DNA of 64,000 nucleotides from CAYUYV01 sp964522525 (GTDB taxonomy: Bacteria; Pseudomonadota; Alphaproteobacteria; JAJFIK01), in NCBI GenBank assembly GCA_964522525.1, contig CAZFWG010000017.1:1-64000 (forward strand), written 5' to 3'. The position numbers and the translations under genes are program-made. Below the pieces are notes generated by a model. The model was not told where the DNA came from and ran no database searches. It worked only from the letters and a program-made list of their open reading frames with translations. This document shows, one piece after another, positions 8,080 to 17,266 of the stretch. The stretch's first letter is position 1. Each line of letters starts with the position of its first letter.

Positions 8080-9575
8080 CCCGTCGAAGCGAGGTCCGCC
8101 ATCAGCCTGTGTGCTGCCAGGTATCCCGAGAAGGCTGCCATGGGCACCCCCGCCCCCGGATGGGTGCTGCCCCCCGCCAGATAAAGACCCGGCAGGCGGG
8201 AGCGGGCCGTCGGCCGCTGAAACGACGCGCGCCAGCCGTGGGAACTGCGTCCGTACAGGGCGCCGCCGGTCGCCGGGAACAGCCGGTTGAACTCCACCGG
8301 CGTCGTGCGCACGGTCGTTTCGGGCTGTCTGTGGATGCGCAGGCCTCGGCGCTCCAGACTTTGGAAGGTTCGCTCCTCGCATTGGGCAATCTCCTCGGGG
8401 CTGGGGGCCTGCCCATCACCGGTGGGCGGGGCATTGACCAAGCATAGCAGGCGTTCGGGCCCGTCAACCGGCAGCGCGCCCAAATCATCGCGATCATGGG
8501 CGCAAACATAGACCGTGGGGTCCCGGGGCAGACGTTTGTCGCGGATCAAATCGTCAAACTCCGCCGGGTAGTCATCGGAGAAGAAAACCGTGTGGCGGAT
8601 CAAGGGAAAACCGTCCGTTTGCGCCAACATGCTCCACGTAATCGCGGACAGGGAGCGGGCCGATGCCGGCGGCGCCGAAACGGCGTTGCGCGGGCCATCG
8701 CCCAAAAAGCCGTTGGCAAGGGCGGCCACATCGCCGTTGAAAAGCACGGCCTCCGCCTCGAGTTCCTCGCCGTCGGCCAGGACCACGCCTTTCGTCTTCC
8801 CGTTCGCGATCGTGATCCGCGCGGCTTCCGTGCCATACCGGAACGTGGCGCCGTGGCGGGTGGCGAGGGCCGCCAGCACCTCAGCAACGCTCTGCATGCC
8901 CCCGTCCACAAGCCAGACGCCTTCCTGCTCCACATGGGCGATCAGCATCAAGGTGGCCGAGGCGGCGAAGGGCGAGGAGCCGCAATAGGTGGCGTAGCGG
9001 CCGAACAGCTGGCGCAAACGGGGATCATGGAAGTAATGGCCCAGCGACTGCCACATGGTGCCGTAGGGCTGAAGGTTCATAAGATCGATGAGGCCGCGCC
9101 AGCCACGCTCCCGCAACGGCACGAGCAGATTGGGGCGGGGCGAGCGGAGAAACGGACCTTCCAGCGTCTCATAGAGCCATTGGCCACGGGCGCAGAACTC
9201 CAAATAGCGTTTGCCTTCTTCCGGCCCGGCAAAGGCCGCGATCGCATCCGCCGAGCGGTTCTTGTCCGCGAAAAGATCGAGTTCCGCTCCCGGCGCCCAG
9301 GCATGGCGGGCCAGGATTTCCGCGGGCTTCAGGGTCAACCGCCGGTCCAGATCATCGCCGGCTGCCGCGAAAATATCCTCAAACATCCAGCGCATGGTGA
9401 ACACGGTCGGCCCCGAATCCACCGGCGCGCCGCCCACATCGATCTGCCTGATCTTACCGCCGGGTTTCAGCGCTTTTTCGACCACCGTGACCTCGGCGCC
9501 CTTGGCGGCAAGGATGGCGGCCGCCGTCAGGCCACCCACCCCCGCTCCGACAATGACAACACGTTCTCGTTGCAA
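8034..9575 (-). CDS. crtD: CrtD, 1-hydroxycarotenoid 3,4-desaturase
   Basis: 513-residue FAD-dependent carotenoid desaturase. The N-terminal dinucleotide motif GAGVGG is at 11-16, followed by VVEKALKPGGKIRQ and VDSGPTVFTMRW, characteristic of the CrtI/CrtD family. The C-terminus has GLYLAGGSTHPGAGVPMA. Pairing with crtC and crtF supports CrtD rather than CrtI. It is transcribed away from crtE, with a PpsR site between. Confidence 0.92.
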   Translation of the reverse strand: MQRERVVIVGAGVGGLTAAAILAAKGAEVTVVEKALKPGGKIRQIDVGGAPVDSGPTVFTMRWMFEDIFAAAGDDLDRRLTLKPAEILARHAWAPGAELDLFADKNRSADAIAAFAGPEEGKRYLEFCARGQWLYETLEGPFLRSPRPNLLVPLRERGWRGLIDLMNLQPYGTMWQSLGHYFHDPRLRQLFGRYATYCGSSPFAASATLMLIAHVEQEGVWLVDGGMQSVAEVLAALATRHGATFRYGTEAARITIANGKTKGVVLADGEELEAEAVLFNGDVAALANGFLGDGPRNAVSAPPASARSLSAITWSMLAQTDGFPLIRHTVFFSDDYPAEFDDLIRDKRLPRDPTVYVCAHDRDDLGALPVDGPERLLCLVNAPPTGDGQAPSPEEIAQCEERTFQSLERRGLRIHRQPETTVRTTPVEFNRLFPATGGALYGRSSHGWRASFQRPTARSRLPGLYLAGGSTHPGAGVPMAAFSGYLAAHRLMADLASTGWSRPVAMSGGTSTE

Positions 9576-9618
9576 TTCCGACGCTCCCCAGGAGAGAAAT
9601 TGACAGAAGCATAACCAG

Positions 9619-9636
9619 TGTCCATGCTAGATGACA
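9619..9636. promoter_or_regulatory. PpsR/CrtJ-type palindrome between crtD and crtE
   Basis: TGTCCATGCTAGATGACA is an exact TGT-N12-ACA, the known PpsR/CrtJ recognition pattern. It lies in the 109-bp divergent region. On the crtD side it overlaps a plausible promoter (GTGTCA, 18 bp, TATGCT). Further TGACA copies follow at 9638-9662. Confidence 0.75.
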
Positions 9637-9684
9637 CTGACATGTGACAAGACAAATTGACACTAGGGATGCGGCGAAACGACC

Positions 9685-10554
9685 ATGGAAGCAAGCAAGC
9701 GGATTGAACGTGCGCTGGAAGCAGCCTTGGCCCACACGAACGCAGATGGCGCGCCGCCCCTGTTGGCCGCAGCCATGCACCACGCGGTTTTTCCAGGTGG
9801 TGCGCGGGTCCGACCGCTTCTGTGTCTTGCCGTTGCCCGGGCCTGTGGTGAGGATCATCCGGCCCTGACCGATGCCGCCGCCTGCGGCATCGAACTCATG
9901 CATTGCGCTTCTCTCGTCCATGACGATCTGCCCTGTTTCGACAATGCCGAAACCCGGCGCGGTCGCGAGGCAGTTCATCGCGCCTATGGGCAGCCTCTGG
10001 CGGTGTTGGCCGGCGATGGGCTCATCGTGTTGGCCTTTGAGCGGCTGGCCCAGGCCGGAGCCGTGGTTCCGACCCGCATCGCGCCCTTGATGCGCATGCT
10101 CAGCCAAGCCGTGGGAATGCCTTCAGGGATCGTGGCCGGCCAGGCCTGGGAGAGCGAACCCCGCATCTGCCTCCAGGACTATCAGCGCGCCAAGACCGGC
10201 GCGCTTTTTGTGGCGGCAACCAGCCTGGGGGCCCTCGCCGCCGGGTGCGATCCGACCCCCTGGCGGGCGCTGGGCGATGGTCTGGGCGAGGCCTATCAAG
10301 TGGCCGACGACATTCGCGATTTAGCCGTCGAGGCCGAGGAACTGGGCAAGCCGGCGGGTCAGGACGTGGCCAATGGCCGGCCAAATGCGGTTCTGGAAAT
10401 CGGCCTCGATGGGGCCATGGCCCGGCTGCGCAGCCTGATCGCCGAAGCCATCGAATCCATCCCCGACTGTGACGGGGCCGATGTCCTGCGCGATCTGGTG
10501 CTGCTCCAGGCCAAACGGCTGGTTCCCAAAAATCTGGCCCAGAGCGCCGCGTAA
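9685..10554 (+). CDS. crtE: CrtE, geranylgeranyl diphosphate synthase
   Basis: Trans-prenyltransferase making the C20 precursor for carotenoids and the bacteriochlorophyll tail. 289 residues. First aspartate-rich motif DDLPCFD at about 80-86 and second motif DDIRD near 215, binding Mg-diphosphate. First gene of the plus-strand crtEF-bchCXYZ-puf run and 3 bp from crtF. Confidence 0.95.
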   Translation: MEASKRIERALEAALAHTNADGAPPLLAAAMHHAVFPGGARVRPLLCLAVARACGEDHPALTDAAACGIELMHCASLVHDDLPCFDNAETRRGREAVHRAYGQPLAVLAGDGLIVLAFERLAQAGAVVPTRIAPLMRMLSQAVGMPSGIVAGQAWESEPRICLQDYQRAKTGALFVAATSLGALAAGCDPTPWRALGDGLGEAYQVADDIRDLAVEAEELGKPAGQDVANGRPNAVLEIGLDGAMARLRSLIAEAIESIPDCDGADVLRDLVLLQAKRLVPKNLAQSAA

Positions 10555-10557
10555 CCC

Positions 10558-11739
10558 ATGGCTTCCTCGGGCACGGACTCAGGCGCCCGCCTCAATCAAG
10601 ACGGCGGAGGCGAATCGCTCCTCAATCGCTGGCGGCGCCTGCGCGACAGCGTGCTCAAACGCCCGGAATTTCTGCGCTGGGCCTCCTCTTTTCCCCTGAC
10701 CCGGCCGATCGCCCGCTCCCGCGCCCGCGCGCTTTTCGACCTGACCGTGGGCTTTGTGTATTCCCAGGTGCTCCATGCCTGCGTGCGTCTGCGCCTGTTC
10801 GAGCACTTGGCCGAAGGGCCCAAATCCCTGTCCCAACTCGCCGGCGATCTTGACTTGTCGCCGGAGGCGGCCGGGCGCCTCCTCCATGCCGCCCACTCGC
10901 TGAAACTGGTCGAGCCCCGGGGCGGCGACCGCTATGGCCTCGGACCTCTGGGCGTGGCACTGCTTGGCGATCCGGGCGTCGCCGCCATGGTCGAACACCA
11001 TGCGCTCCTCTATGAGGACCTCCAGGATCCGGTCGCCCTGCTGCGAGACCCGGATCCCGATACCAAGCTGCGCCGCTTCTGGGCCTATGCCCGCTCCAGC
11101 GCGCCCGAGGCCGCGTCGGAAGAACAGGTTGTCCCCTATAGCGCCTTGATGTCCGCCTCCCAGAGCCTGGTGGCCCAAGGCGTCTTGGACGCCTATCCGG
11201 TGAAGCGGCATCGCTGTCTGATGGATGTGGGCGGAGGCGACGGCACCTTTTTAAGCGCCGTGGCCGCCCGGGCGCCGCGCCTCGATTTGATGCTGTTCGA
11301 TCTGCCCGCCGTGGGCGCGCAGGCCCGGGCCCGGTTTGCCCGTGCCGGTCTGGAAGACCGGGTCACGGTCCATGGCGGCGACTTTTTCAGCGGTTCCCTG
11401 CCCAGCGGGGCCGATGTGGTCTCCCTCATCCGCGTCATCCACGATCACGATGACGACGCGGCCCTGGCCCTGTTGAAGGCCGTTCACAAGGCGCTGCCCG
11501 AGGGAGGCCGCGTCCTGCTGGGCGAGCCCATGGCCCAAACCAAGGGGGCCGAACCCATCGGTGGGGCTTTTTTCGAGTTCTATCTGCTCGCCATGGGGTC
11601 GGGCCGGCCCCGCACGCCTGCGGAATTGACCGCCCTTCTGGGCCAGGCCGGGTTCGGCCGTATCCGCCAAATCCCGACCGCCATGCCGCTTCTGGCCCGT
11701 CTGATTATAGCCGACGCCCTTCCCGGTTGTAACAATTGA
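10558..11739 (+). CDS. crtF: CrtF, hydroxyneurosporene O-methyltransferase
   Basis: SAM-dependent methylation of the C-1 hydroxyl added by CrtC. 393 residues: an N-terminal helical dimerisation/winged-helix part (LFEHLAEGPKSLSQLAGDL), then a Rossmann domain with SAM motif MDVGGGDGTFL near 222-232 and a catalytic-His-like stretch LIRVIHDHDD. It follows crtE by 3 bp. Confidence 0.94.
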   Translation: MASSGTDSGARLNQDGGGESLLNRWRRLRDSVLKRPEFLRWASSFPLTRPIARSRARALFDLTVGFVYSQVLHACVRLRLFEHLAEGPKSLSQLAGDLDLSPEAAGRLLHAAHSLKLVEPRGGDRYGLGPLGVALLGDPGVAAMVEHHALLYEDLQDPVALLRDPDPDTKLRRFWAYARSSAPEAASEEQVVPYSALMSASQSLVAQGVLDAYPVKRHRCLMDVGGGDGTFLSAVAARAPRLDLMLFDLPAVGAQARARFARAGLEDRVTVHGGDFFSGSLPSGADVVSLIRVIHDHDDDAALALLKAVHKALPEGGRVLLGEPMAQTKGAEPIGGAFFEFYLLAMGSGRPRTPAELTALLGQAGFGRIRQIPTAMPLLARLIIADALPGCNN

Positions 11740-11771
11740 GTCACGAGTCAAGGCATAATCGGCTCGCGTGC

Positions 11772-11803
11772 TTGACAGTAAAAAGCGTCAAGTTAAGCTG
11801 ACA
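11772..11803 (+). promoter_or_regulatory. bchC promoter with overlapping PpsR-like site
   Basis: TTGACA (11772-11777), a 16-bp spacer and TAAGCT (11794-11799) form a sigma70-like promoter. CGTCAAGTTAAGCTGACA (11786-11803) covers the -10 box and matches the PpsR pattern except for CGT in place of TGT. This would allow bchCXYZ-puf expression apart from crtEF. Confidence 0.6.
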
Positions 11804-11853
11804 CTCTCAGAATAACGGCACACTCACCTCACGAGTGTTTAAGAGAGGCCGGG

Positions 11854-12792
11854 ATGGAAACGATCGCCATAGTCCTTGAGGAGCCAAAGAACCTTTCGGT
11901 TCGCCGGCTGCCCCTGTCGCCCCCGGGCGAAAAGGACATTGTTGTCGACGTTGAATGGAGCGGTATCAGCACCGGCACGGAACGCCTGTTGTGGTCCGGC
12001 CGTATGCCGCCCTTTCCCGGCATGGGCTATCCGCTGGTCCCCGGCTATGAGTCGGTCGGCCGGATCAGTGCCTGTGGCGCCGAAAGCGGCCGGCAGGTCG
12101 GCGAGCGCGTCTTTGTTCCCGGCGCCCGGTGTTTCGGCGAGGTGCGTGGCCTGTTCGGCGGCGCGGCCTCGAAGCTGATCGTTCCGGGAGACCGGGTCCA
12201 GCCCATCGAACAGGATCTTGAGGAGAAGGGCATTCTGCTTGCCCTGGCCGCGACGGCCCAGCACGCGCTCGCCGTCGGCGACGCCCTCCCGGATTTGATT
12301 ATTGGCCATGGCGTCGTGGGCCGGTTGTTGGCCCGGCTGGTCGTGGCCCAGGGCGGCGATGCCCCGACGGTGTGGGAAAGCAATCCCGACCGACGCTCGG
12401 GCGCCGCCGGTTACACTGTACTTGATCCAGAAGATGATCCCCGTCGGGATTACCGCGTGATCTGCGACGCAAGCGGCGATGCGGGCATCCTCGACACGCT
12501 GATCGCGCGGCTCGCGCCGGGCGGCGAGATCATCCTGGCCGGGTTCTACAGCGATCCTCTCTCCTTCACCTTCCCGCCCGCCTTCATGCGCGAGGCGCGC
12601 ATCAAGATTGCGGCGGAATGGAAAGAGCCTGACCTCGCTGTCGTCAATAGACTGATTAAATCAAATGATCTGTCTCTTGACGGACTGATTACCCATAGAC
12701 ACGCGGCCGCCGATGCGGACGCGGCCTATCGGACTGCTTTCGAAGACCCCAGTTGCCTAAAGATGATCTTGGATTGGAGGAATTGTGCATGA
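11854..12792 (+). CDS. bchC: BchC, 3-hydroxyethyl bacteriochlorophyllide a dehydrogenase
   Basis: Oxidises the C-3 hydroxyethyl group to acetyl late in bacteriochlorophyll a synthesis. 312 residues of medium-chain dehydrogenase type: WSGISTGTERLLWSGRMP and PLVPGYESVGRI at the N-terminus and the cofactor-fold segment DLIIGHGVVGRLLARL. The stop overlaps the bchX start by 4 nt (ATGA). Confidence 0.95.
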   Translation: METIAIVLEEPKNLSVRRLPLSPPGEKDIVVDVEWSGISTGTERLLWSGRMPPFPGMGYPLVPGYESVGRISACGAESGRQVGERVFVPGARCFGEVRGLFGGAASKLIVPGDRVQPIEQDLEEKGILLALAATAQHALAVGDALPDLIIGHGVVGRLLARLVVAQGGDAPTVWESNPDRRSGAAGYTVLDPEDDPRRDYRVICDASGDAGILDTLIARLAPGGEIILAGFYSDPLSFTFPPAFMREARIKIAAEWKEPDLAVVNRLIKSNDLSLDGLITHRHAAADADAAYRTAFEDPSCLKMILDWRNCA

Positions 12793-13808
12793 CGGTTTCC
12801 TATGACGAGACGACCCCGCGAGAAGGGCTTGCCGGCATGGCCGACCACGTGAGGCAGGAAGCGGCGATTGAGCCCGATCCTGTGCCCATCACGCCGGCCA
12901 CCAAGGAGACCCAGATCATTGCCATCTACGGCAAGGGGGGTATCGGCAAGAGCTTCACCCTGTCGAACCTGTCCTACATGATGGCGCAGCAGGGCAAGAA
13001 GGTTCTTCTGATCGGTTGCGATCCCAAGAGCGACACGACGTCCCTGTTGTTCGGTGGGCGGAGCTGTCCGACCATCATCGAGACCTCCACCAAGAAAAAG
13101 CTCGCAGGCGAAGAAGTCGCCATCGGCGACGTCTGTTTCAAGCGCGATGGCGTGTTCGCCATGGAGCTGGGCGGCCCGGAAGTGGGCCGGGGCTGCGGTG
13201 GACGCGGTATCATCCACGGCTTCGAGACCCTGGAGAAGCTCGGCTTCCATGACTGGGACTTCGACTATGTCCTGCTGGACTTTCTTGGCGATGTGGTGTG
13301 CGGCGGGTTCGGCCTGCCGATCGCGCGCGACATGTGCCAGAAAGTGATCGTGGTCGGATCGAATGATCTGCAGTCCCTTTATGTCGCCAACAATGTTTGT
13401 TCCGCCGTCCAATATTTCCGCAAGCTTGGCGGCAATGTCGGGGTCGCGGGCATGGTCATCAACAAAGATGACGGCACGGGCGAGGCCCATGCGTTCGCGG
13501 AAAAAGTGGGGATCCCCGTCCTATCGGCCATTCCGGCCGATGACGATATCCGCCGCAAGAGCGCCAACTACGAAATCATCGGCAGGCCGGGTACGCCCTG
13601 GGCGCCCATGTTCGAGACGCTCGCGACCAATGTGGCCGAGGCCCCGCCTCAGCAGCCTGAACCTCTGAGCCAGGACGGACTTCTCGACCTGTTCAATGGT
13701 GAGGAAGTGGGCCGCAATGTGGTGTTGCAGCCGGCCACCACCGAAGACATGTGCGGCGCGGCTTTCGTTGAGAAGCCGTCGCTTGAAGTTGTTTACGACA
13801 CGGTGTGA
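12789..13808 (+). CDS. bchX: BchX, chlorophyllide a reductase iron protein
   Basis: Nitrogenase NifH-like ATPase that feeds electrons to BchYZ for C7-C8 reduction. The true start is ATG 12789, with GGAGG 8 nt upstream, giving 339 residues. P-loop IYGKGGIGKSFT; cluster-ligand segments GCGGRG and VVCGGFGLP. Operon member between bchC (4-nt overlap) and bchY (12-nt gap). Confidence 0.97.
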   Translation: MTVSYDETTPREGLAGMADHVRQEAAIEPDPVPITPATKETQIIAIYGKGGIGKSFTLSNLSYMMAQQGKKVLLIGCDPKSDTTSLLFGGRSCPTIIETSTKKKLAGEEVAIGDVCFKRDGVFAMELGGPEVGRGCGGRGIIHGFETLEKLGFHDWDFDYVLLDFLGDVVCGGFGLPIARDMCQKVIVVGSNDLQSLYVANNVCSAVQYFRKLGGNVGVAGMVINKDDGTGEAHAFAEKVGIPVLSAIPADDDIRRKSANYEIIGRPGTPWAPMFETLATNVAEAPPQQPEPLSQDGLLDLFNGEEVGRNVVLQPATTEDMCGAAFVEKPSLEVVYDTV

Positions 13809-13820
13809 GAGAGCCCGATC

Positions 13821-15446
13821 ATGACGGACGATAATATCAGAATAACTGATGACGCCCGTGAAGCCGGGGAAGTCATCTATGATGCCGCCGCCACCACACC
13901 GGTGTCGACGGGCGAGGCGCAGTCACCCGACGCTCCGGCACCGGAGAATGTCAACCTTGCGGCAACGCAAGGGGATGGCATGGGGTGTCACGCCGGCGCC
14001 GAGGAGATGCGCAAGGCCGCTGAGGCGGCCGGCAAGAGCGAGACACTCGAACGTTACGCCGCGGACTATCCGACCGGTCCCCATGACCAGCCCCAAAGCA
14101 TGTGCCCTGCCTTCGGGTCCTTGCGCGTGGGCTTGCGCATGCGTCGGGTCGCGACGGTGTTGTCGGGCTCGGCCTGTTGCGTCTATGGCCTGACCTTCAC
14201 GTCCCACTTCTATGGTGCCCGTCGGACGGTCGGCTATGTGCCGTTCAATTCCGAGACCCTGGTGACCGGCAAACTGTTCGAGGACATCCGCGACGCAGTC
14301 TACAAACTGGCCGATCCGGAACAGTATGACGCGGTCGTGGTCACCAATCTCTGTGTGCCGACGGCCTCCGGCGTCCCGCTTCAGCTCCTGCCCAACGAGA
14401 TCAACGGGGTTCGGATTATCGGGATCGACGTGCCGGGCTTCGGCGTGCCGACCCACGCGGAAGCCAAGGACGTTCTGGCCGGGGCGATGCTGCGTTACGC
14501 CCGGGAAGAGGCCGAGGCCGGCCCGGTGCTGGCGCCGCGGGAAGGGCCGGCGGACAAACCCACCGTGACCCTGGTCGGCGAGATGTTTCCGGCCGATCCG
14601 GTCACCATCGGTCGACTGCTCGAACCTTTGGGGCTTGCCGCCGGACCGGTCGTGCCGATGCGCGAATGGCGTGAACTTTATGCCGCGCTTGACTGCGCCG
14701 CCGTCGCCGCCATTCACCCCTTCTATACGTCCGCCTTCAGAGAGTTCGAGGCGGCTGGACGGGGCATTGTCGGTTCCGCCCCCGTCGGGCGGGACGGCAC
14801 GGCCGCCTGGCTCGATGCCATTGGCGGCATGTGCGGCGTGGCCCAGGACAAGGTTGATACGGCCAAGAACGCGATCCTGCCGGCCATTGACGCGGCGCTT
14901 GCCCAGATGCCGATCAAGGGGCGGATCACCATGTCCGGCTACGAAGGATCGGAACTGCTGGTCGCCCGGCTCCTGGTCGAAAGCGGTGCCGATGTCCGTT
15001 ATGTCGGCACGGCCTGTCCACGGACGAAATGGTCCGATCCGGACCGCATCTGGCTTGAGGAGCGGGGTGTGCAGATCGCCTTCCGGGCTTCTCTCGAGCA
15101 GGACCTGGCAGCCTTCCAGGAGTTTGCCCCCGATCTGGTGATCGGCACGACGCCGGTCGTCCAGAAGGCCAAGGAGACGGCGACCCCGTCCCTCTACTTC
15201 ACCAATCTGATTTCCGCCCGTCCCCTGATGGGGCCGGCCGGTGCCGGGTCCCTTGCCCAGGTCATCAATGCGGCGCTCGCCAACAAGGCCCGCTTTGATG
15301 AAATGAAGGACTTCTTCGAAGGGGTCGGCACGGGCCATGCGGCGGGCGTGTGGGAAGAGGTGCCCCAGGATCGTCCGGACTTCCGCAAACGCGCGGTCGA
15401 CAAACGGGCCAAGGCGCCCGAACTGAAGGAGGCGATCGGATGCTGA
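13821..15446 (+). CDS. bchY: BchY, chlorophyllide a reductase subunit Y
   Basis: NifD-like component of the BchXYZ enzyme that reduces ring B of chlorophyllide a. 541 residues. Conserved Cys segments include MCPAFGSLR, GSACCVYGLTFTSHF and NLCVPTASGVP. An N-terminal extension of about 90 residues precedes the core, partly acidic. It overlaps bchZ by 7 nt. Confidence 0.96.
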   Translation: MTDDNIRITDDAREAGEVIYDAAATTPVSTGEAQSPDAPAPENVNLAATQGDGMGCHAGAEEMRKAAEAAGKSETLERYAADYPTGPHDQPQSMCPAFGSLRVGLRMRRVATVLSGSACCVYGLTFTSHFYGARRTVGYVPFNSETLVTGKLFEDIRDAVYKLADPEQYDAVVVTNLCVPTASGVPLQLLPNEINGVRIIGIDVPGFGVPTHAEAKDVLAGAMLRYAREEAEAGPVLAPREGPADKPTVTLVGEMFPADPVTIGRLLEPLGLAAGPVVPMREWRELYAALDCAAVAAIHPFYTSAFREFEAAGRGIVGSAPVGRDGTAAWLDAIGGMCGVAQDKVDTAKNAILPAIDAALAQMPIKGRITMSGYEGSELLVARLLVESGADVRYVGTACPRTKWSDPDRIWLEERGVQIAFRASLEQDLAAFQEFAPDLVIGTTPVVQKAKETATPSLYFTNLISARPLMGPAGAGSLAQVINAALANKARFDEMKDFFEGVGTGHAAGVWEEVPQDRPDFRKRAVDKRAKAPELKEAIGC

Positions 15447-16897
15447 TTCTCGATCACGATCGCGCCGGCGGCTATTGGGGATCCGTTTACGTCTTTACGG
15501 CAATCAAGGGTCTGCAGGTCATCATCGACGGGCCCGTGGGCTGCGAGAACCTGCCCGTGACCTCGGTTCTTCACTATACGGATGCCCTGCCGCCCCATGA
15601 ACTGCCGATTGTCGTGACCGGTCTGTCCGAACAGGAACTGGGTCGTGACGGCACGGAAGGGGCGATGAAGCGTGCCCATGGTGCGTTGGATCCCGCCCTG
15701 CCGTCCGTGGTCGTCACCGGATCGATCGCGGAGATGATCGGGGGCGGCGTGACTCCTGAAGGCACGAATATTCAGCGCTTCTTACCACGCACAATTGATG
15801 AGGATCAATGGCAGAGTGCTGATCGAGCCTTACTTTGGCTGTGGAATGAGTATGGGGCCAAGCGGGGCAAGATGCCCAAGCGGACACCCCGGAAGGAAGG
15901 GGACAAGCCCCGGGTCAACATTATCGGACCCAGTTACGGCATGTTCAACGGGCCTTCCGATCTGGCGGAAATCCGCCGACTGATTGAAGGCCTTGGAGCG
16001 GAGGTCAACATGGTCTTCCCGCTCGGCAGTCATCTGGCTGACGTCCCGCGCCTCGTCGATGGCGATGTGAATGTCTGTCTTTATCGGGAGTTTGGGCGCC
16101 TTCTGTGCGAAGCCCTGGACCGGCCCTATCTCCAGGCGCCGATCGGTCTGCACAGCACCACCAAATTCCTCCGGGCGCTGGGTGAGCTTCTTGATCTCGA
16201 TCCGGAGCCGTTCATCGAGCACGAGAAACATACAACGGTGAAGCCGTTGTGGGATCTCTGGCGGTCCGTGACCCAGGACTTTTTCGGAACCGCCAATTTC
16301 GGGATCGTGGCGAACGAAACCTATGCACGGGGCGTTCGGCATTTCCTGGAAGAGGAAATGGGGCTGCCATGCACCTTCGCTTTTGCCCGGCGGGCGGGTG
16401 CGAAACCGGACAATGAGGCGGTGCGCCAGTCCATTCAGGAAAAGACGCCGCTCGTGATGTTCGGCAGCTACAACGAACGGATGTATCTGTCAGAAATTGG
16501 GGCACGGAGCATTTATATTCCGGCCTCGTTCCCCGGCGCGGTGATCCGGCGCCACACGGGAACGCCGTTCATGGGCTATGCGGGAGCGACGTATCTGGTT
16601 CAGGAGATCTGCAACGCCTTGTTCGATGCCCTGTTCCATATCCTCCCCCTGGGGACCGATCTCGACAAGGCGGAGGCCACGCCGGCGCGCCTGCATCGAG
16701 AGATTCCCTGGAATGACGATGCTGTTGCGGCCCTGGATGCGCTCCTGGAGACGCAGCCTGTCCTGACCCGGATTTCCGCGGCCAAGCGGCTGCGGGATGC
16801 CGCGGAGAGGGCGGCGGCCAGGGCGGGCGAGGAGCGGATCACGGTAGAGCGTGTGATGCTCGTCAGTACGGGGCTGAAAGAAGGGCAGGCCGCGTGA
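15440..16897 (+). CDS. bchZ: BchZ, chlorophyllide a reductase subunit Z
   Basis: NifK-like partner of BchY. The start ATG 15440 overlaps the bchY stop and has GGAGGCGATC upstream, giving 485 residues. Family segments are DHDRAGGYWGSVY, GPVGCENLPVTSVLHYTD and FLPRTIDEDQWQ. The stop is TGATG, so a following small reading frame could be coupled to it. Confidence 0.96.
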   Translation: MLILDHDRAGGYWGSVYVFTAIKGLQVIIDGPVGCENLPVTSVLHYTDALPPHELPIVVTGLSEQELGRDGTEGAMKRAHGALDPALPSVVVTGSIAEMIGGGVTPEGTNIQRFLPRTIDEDQWQSADRALLWLWNEYGAKRGKMPKRTPRKEGDKPRVNIIGPSYGMFNGPSDLAEIRRLIEGLGAEVNMVFPLGSHLADVPRLVDGDVNVCLYREFGRLLCEALDRPYLQAPIGLHSTTKFLRALGELLDLDPEPFIEHEKHTTVKPLWDLWRSVTQDFFGTANFGIVANETYARGVRHFLEEEMGLPCTFAFARRAGAKPDNEAVRQSIQEKTPLVMFGSYNERMYLSEIGARSIYIPASFPGAVIRRHTGTPFMGYAGATYLVQEICNALFDALFHILPLGTDLDKAEATPARLHREIPWNDDAVAALDALLETQPVLTRISAAKRLRDAAERAAARAGEERITVERVMLVSTGLKEGQAA

Positions 16898-17028
16898 TGG
16901 CTTGTGGATACAGAATATTTGGAATGTTCGTTCGACCGTGTCGGACAACATCTTGGTCGCAGCGCGGTGCGTTGCCCCAAGCCCCGCCGCGCGGGCTGTG
17001 CGCGGTAACCCCGCCGAGAGGCTTGTAA
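16897..17028 (+). CDS. Possible 43-residue ORF in the place of pufQ
   Basis: ATG 16897 overlaps the bchZ stop as TGATG and opens 43 codons ending at TAA 17028, just before pufB. The sequence is rich in Arg, Pro and Cys and has no membrane segment, so it is not a PufQ homologue that I can recognise. It may be untranslated leader; the same stretch can fold (CCGCGC 16987-16992 with GCGCGG 17000-17005). Weak support. Confidence 0.15.
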   Translation: MACGYRIFGMFVRPCRTTSWSQRGALPQAPPRGLCAVTPPRGL

Positions 17029-17043
17029 CCGAGGGAAGAAGAT

Positions 17044-17253
17044 ATGAGTGACCGTTCTCTCTCTGGCCTGACGGAAGAGGAAGCCAAGGAATTCCATGGC
17101 ATGTTTGTCATGGGTTTCATCTTGTTCTCCGCTCTTGCCGGTATTGTTCACTTCCTGACCTGGCAATGGCGCCCCTGGGGCTGGTTGCCCTATGCGTCCA
17201 TTGATGAGGGTGTCAACCTGGCTGTTGCCAGTCTGACGCAACTCGTTTCCTGA
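17044..17253 (+). CDS. pufB: PufB, LH1 light-harvesting beta polypeptide
   Basis: 69 residues. The N-terminal cytoplasmic segment LSGLTEEEAKEFH and one membrane helix carry the bacteriochlorophyll-ligand His in GIVHFLTW, followed by WRPW. Typical LH1 beta chains end shortly after WRPW; this one has a further tail of roughly 20 residues (LPYASIDEGVNLAVASLTQL). GAGGGAAGAAG precedes the start. First gene of pufBALMC. Confidence 0.96.
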   Translation: MSDRSLSGLTEEEAKEFHGMFVMGFILFSALAGIVHFLTWQWRPWGWLPYASIDEGVNLAVASLTQLVS

Positions 17254-17266
17254 CGGAGGATATTGT

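Noticed and set aside
12753..12788. Upstream start for bchX
   Set aside because: It falls inside bchC; ATG 12789 has GGAGG and the usual ATGA overlap.
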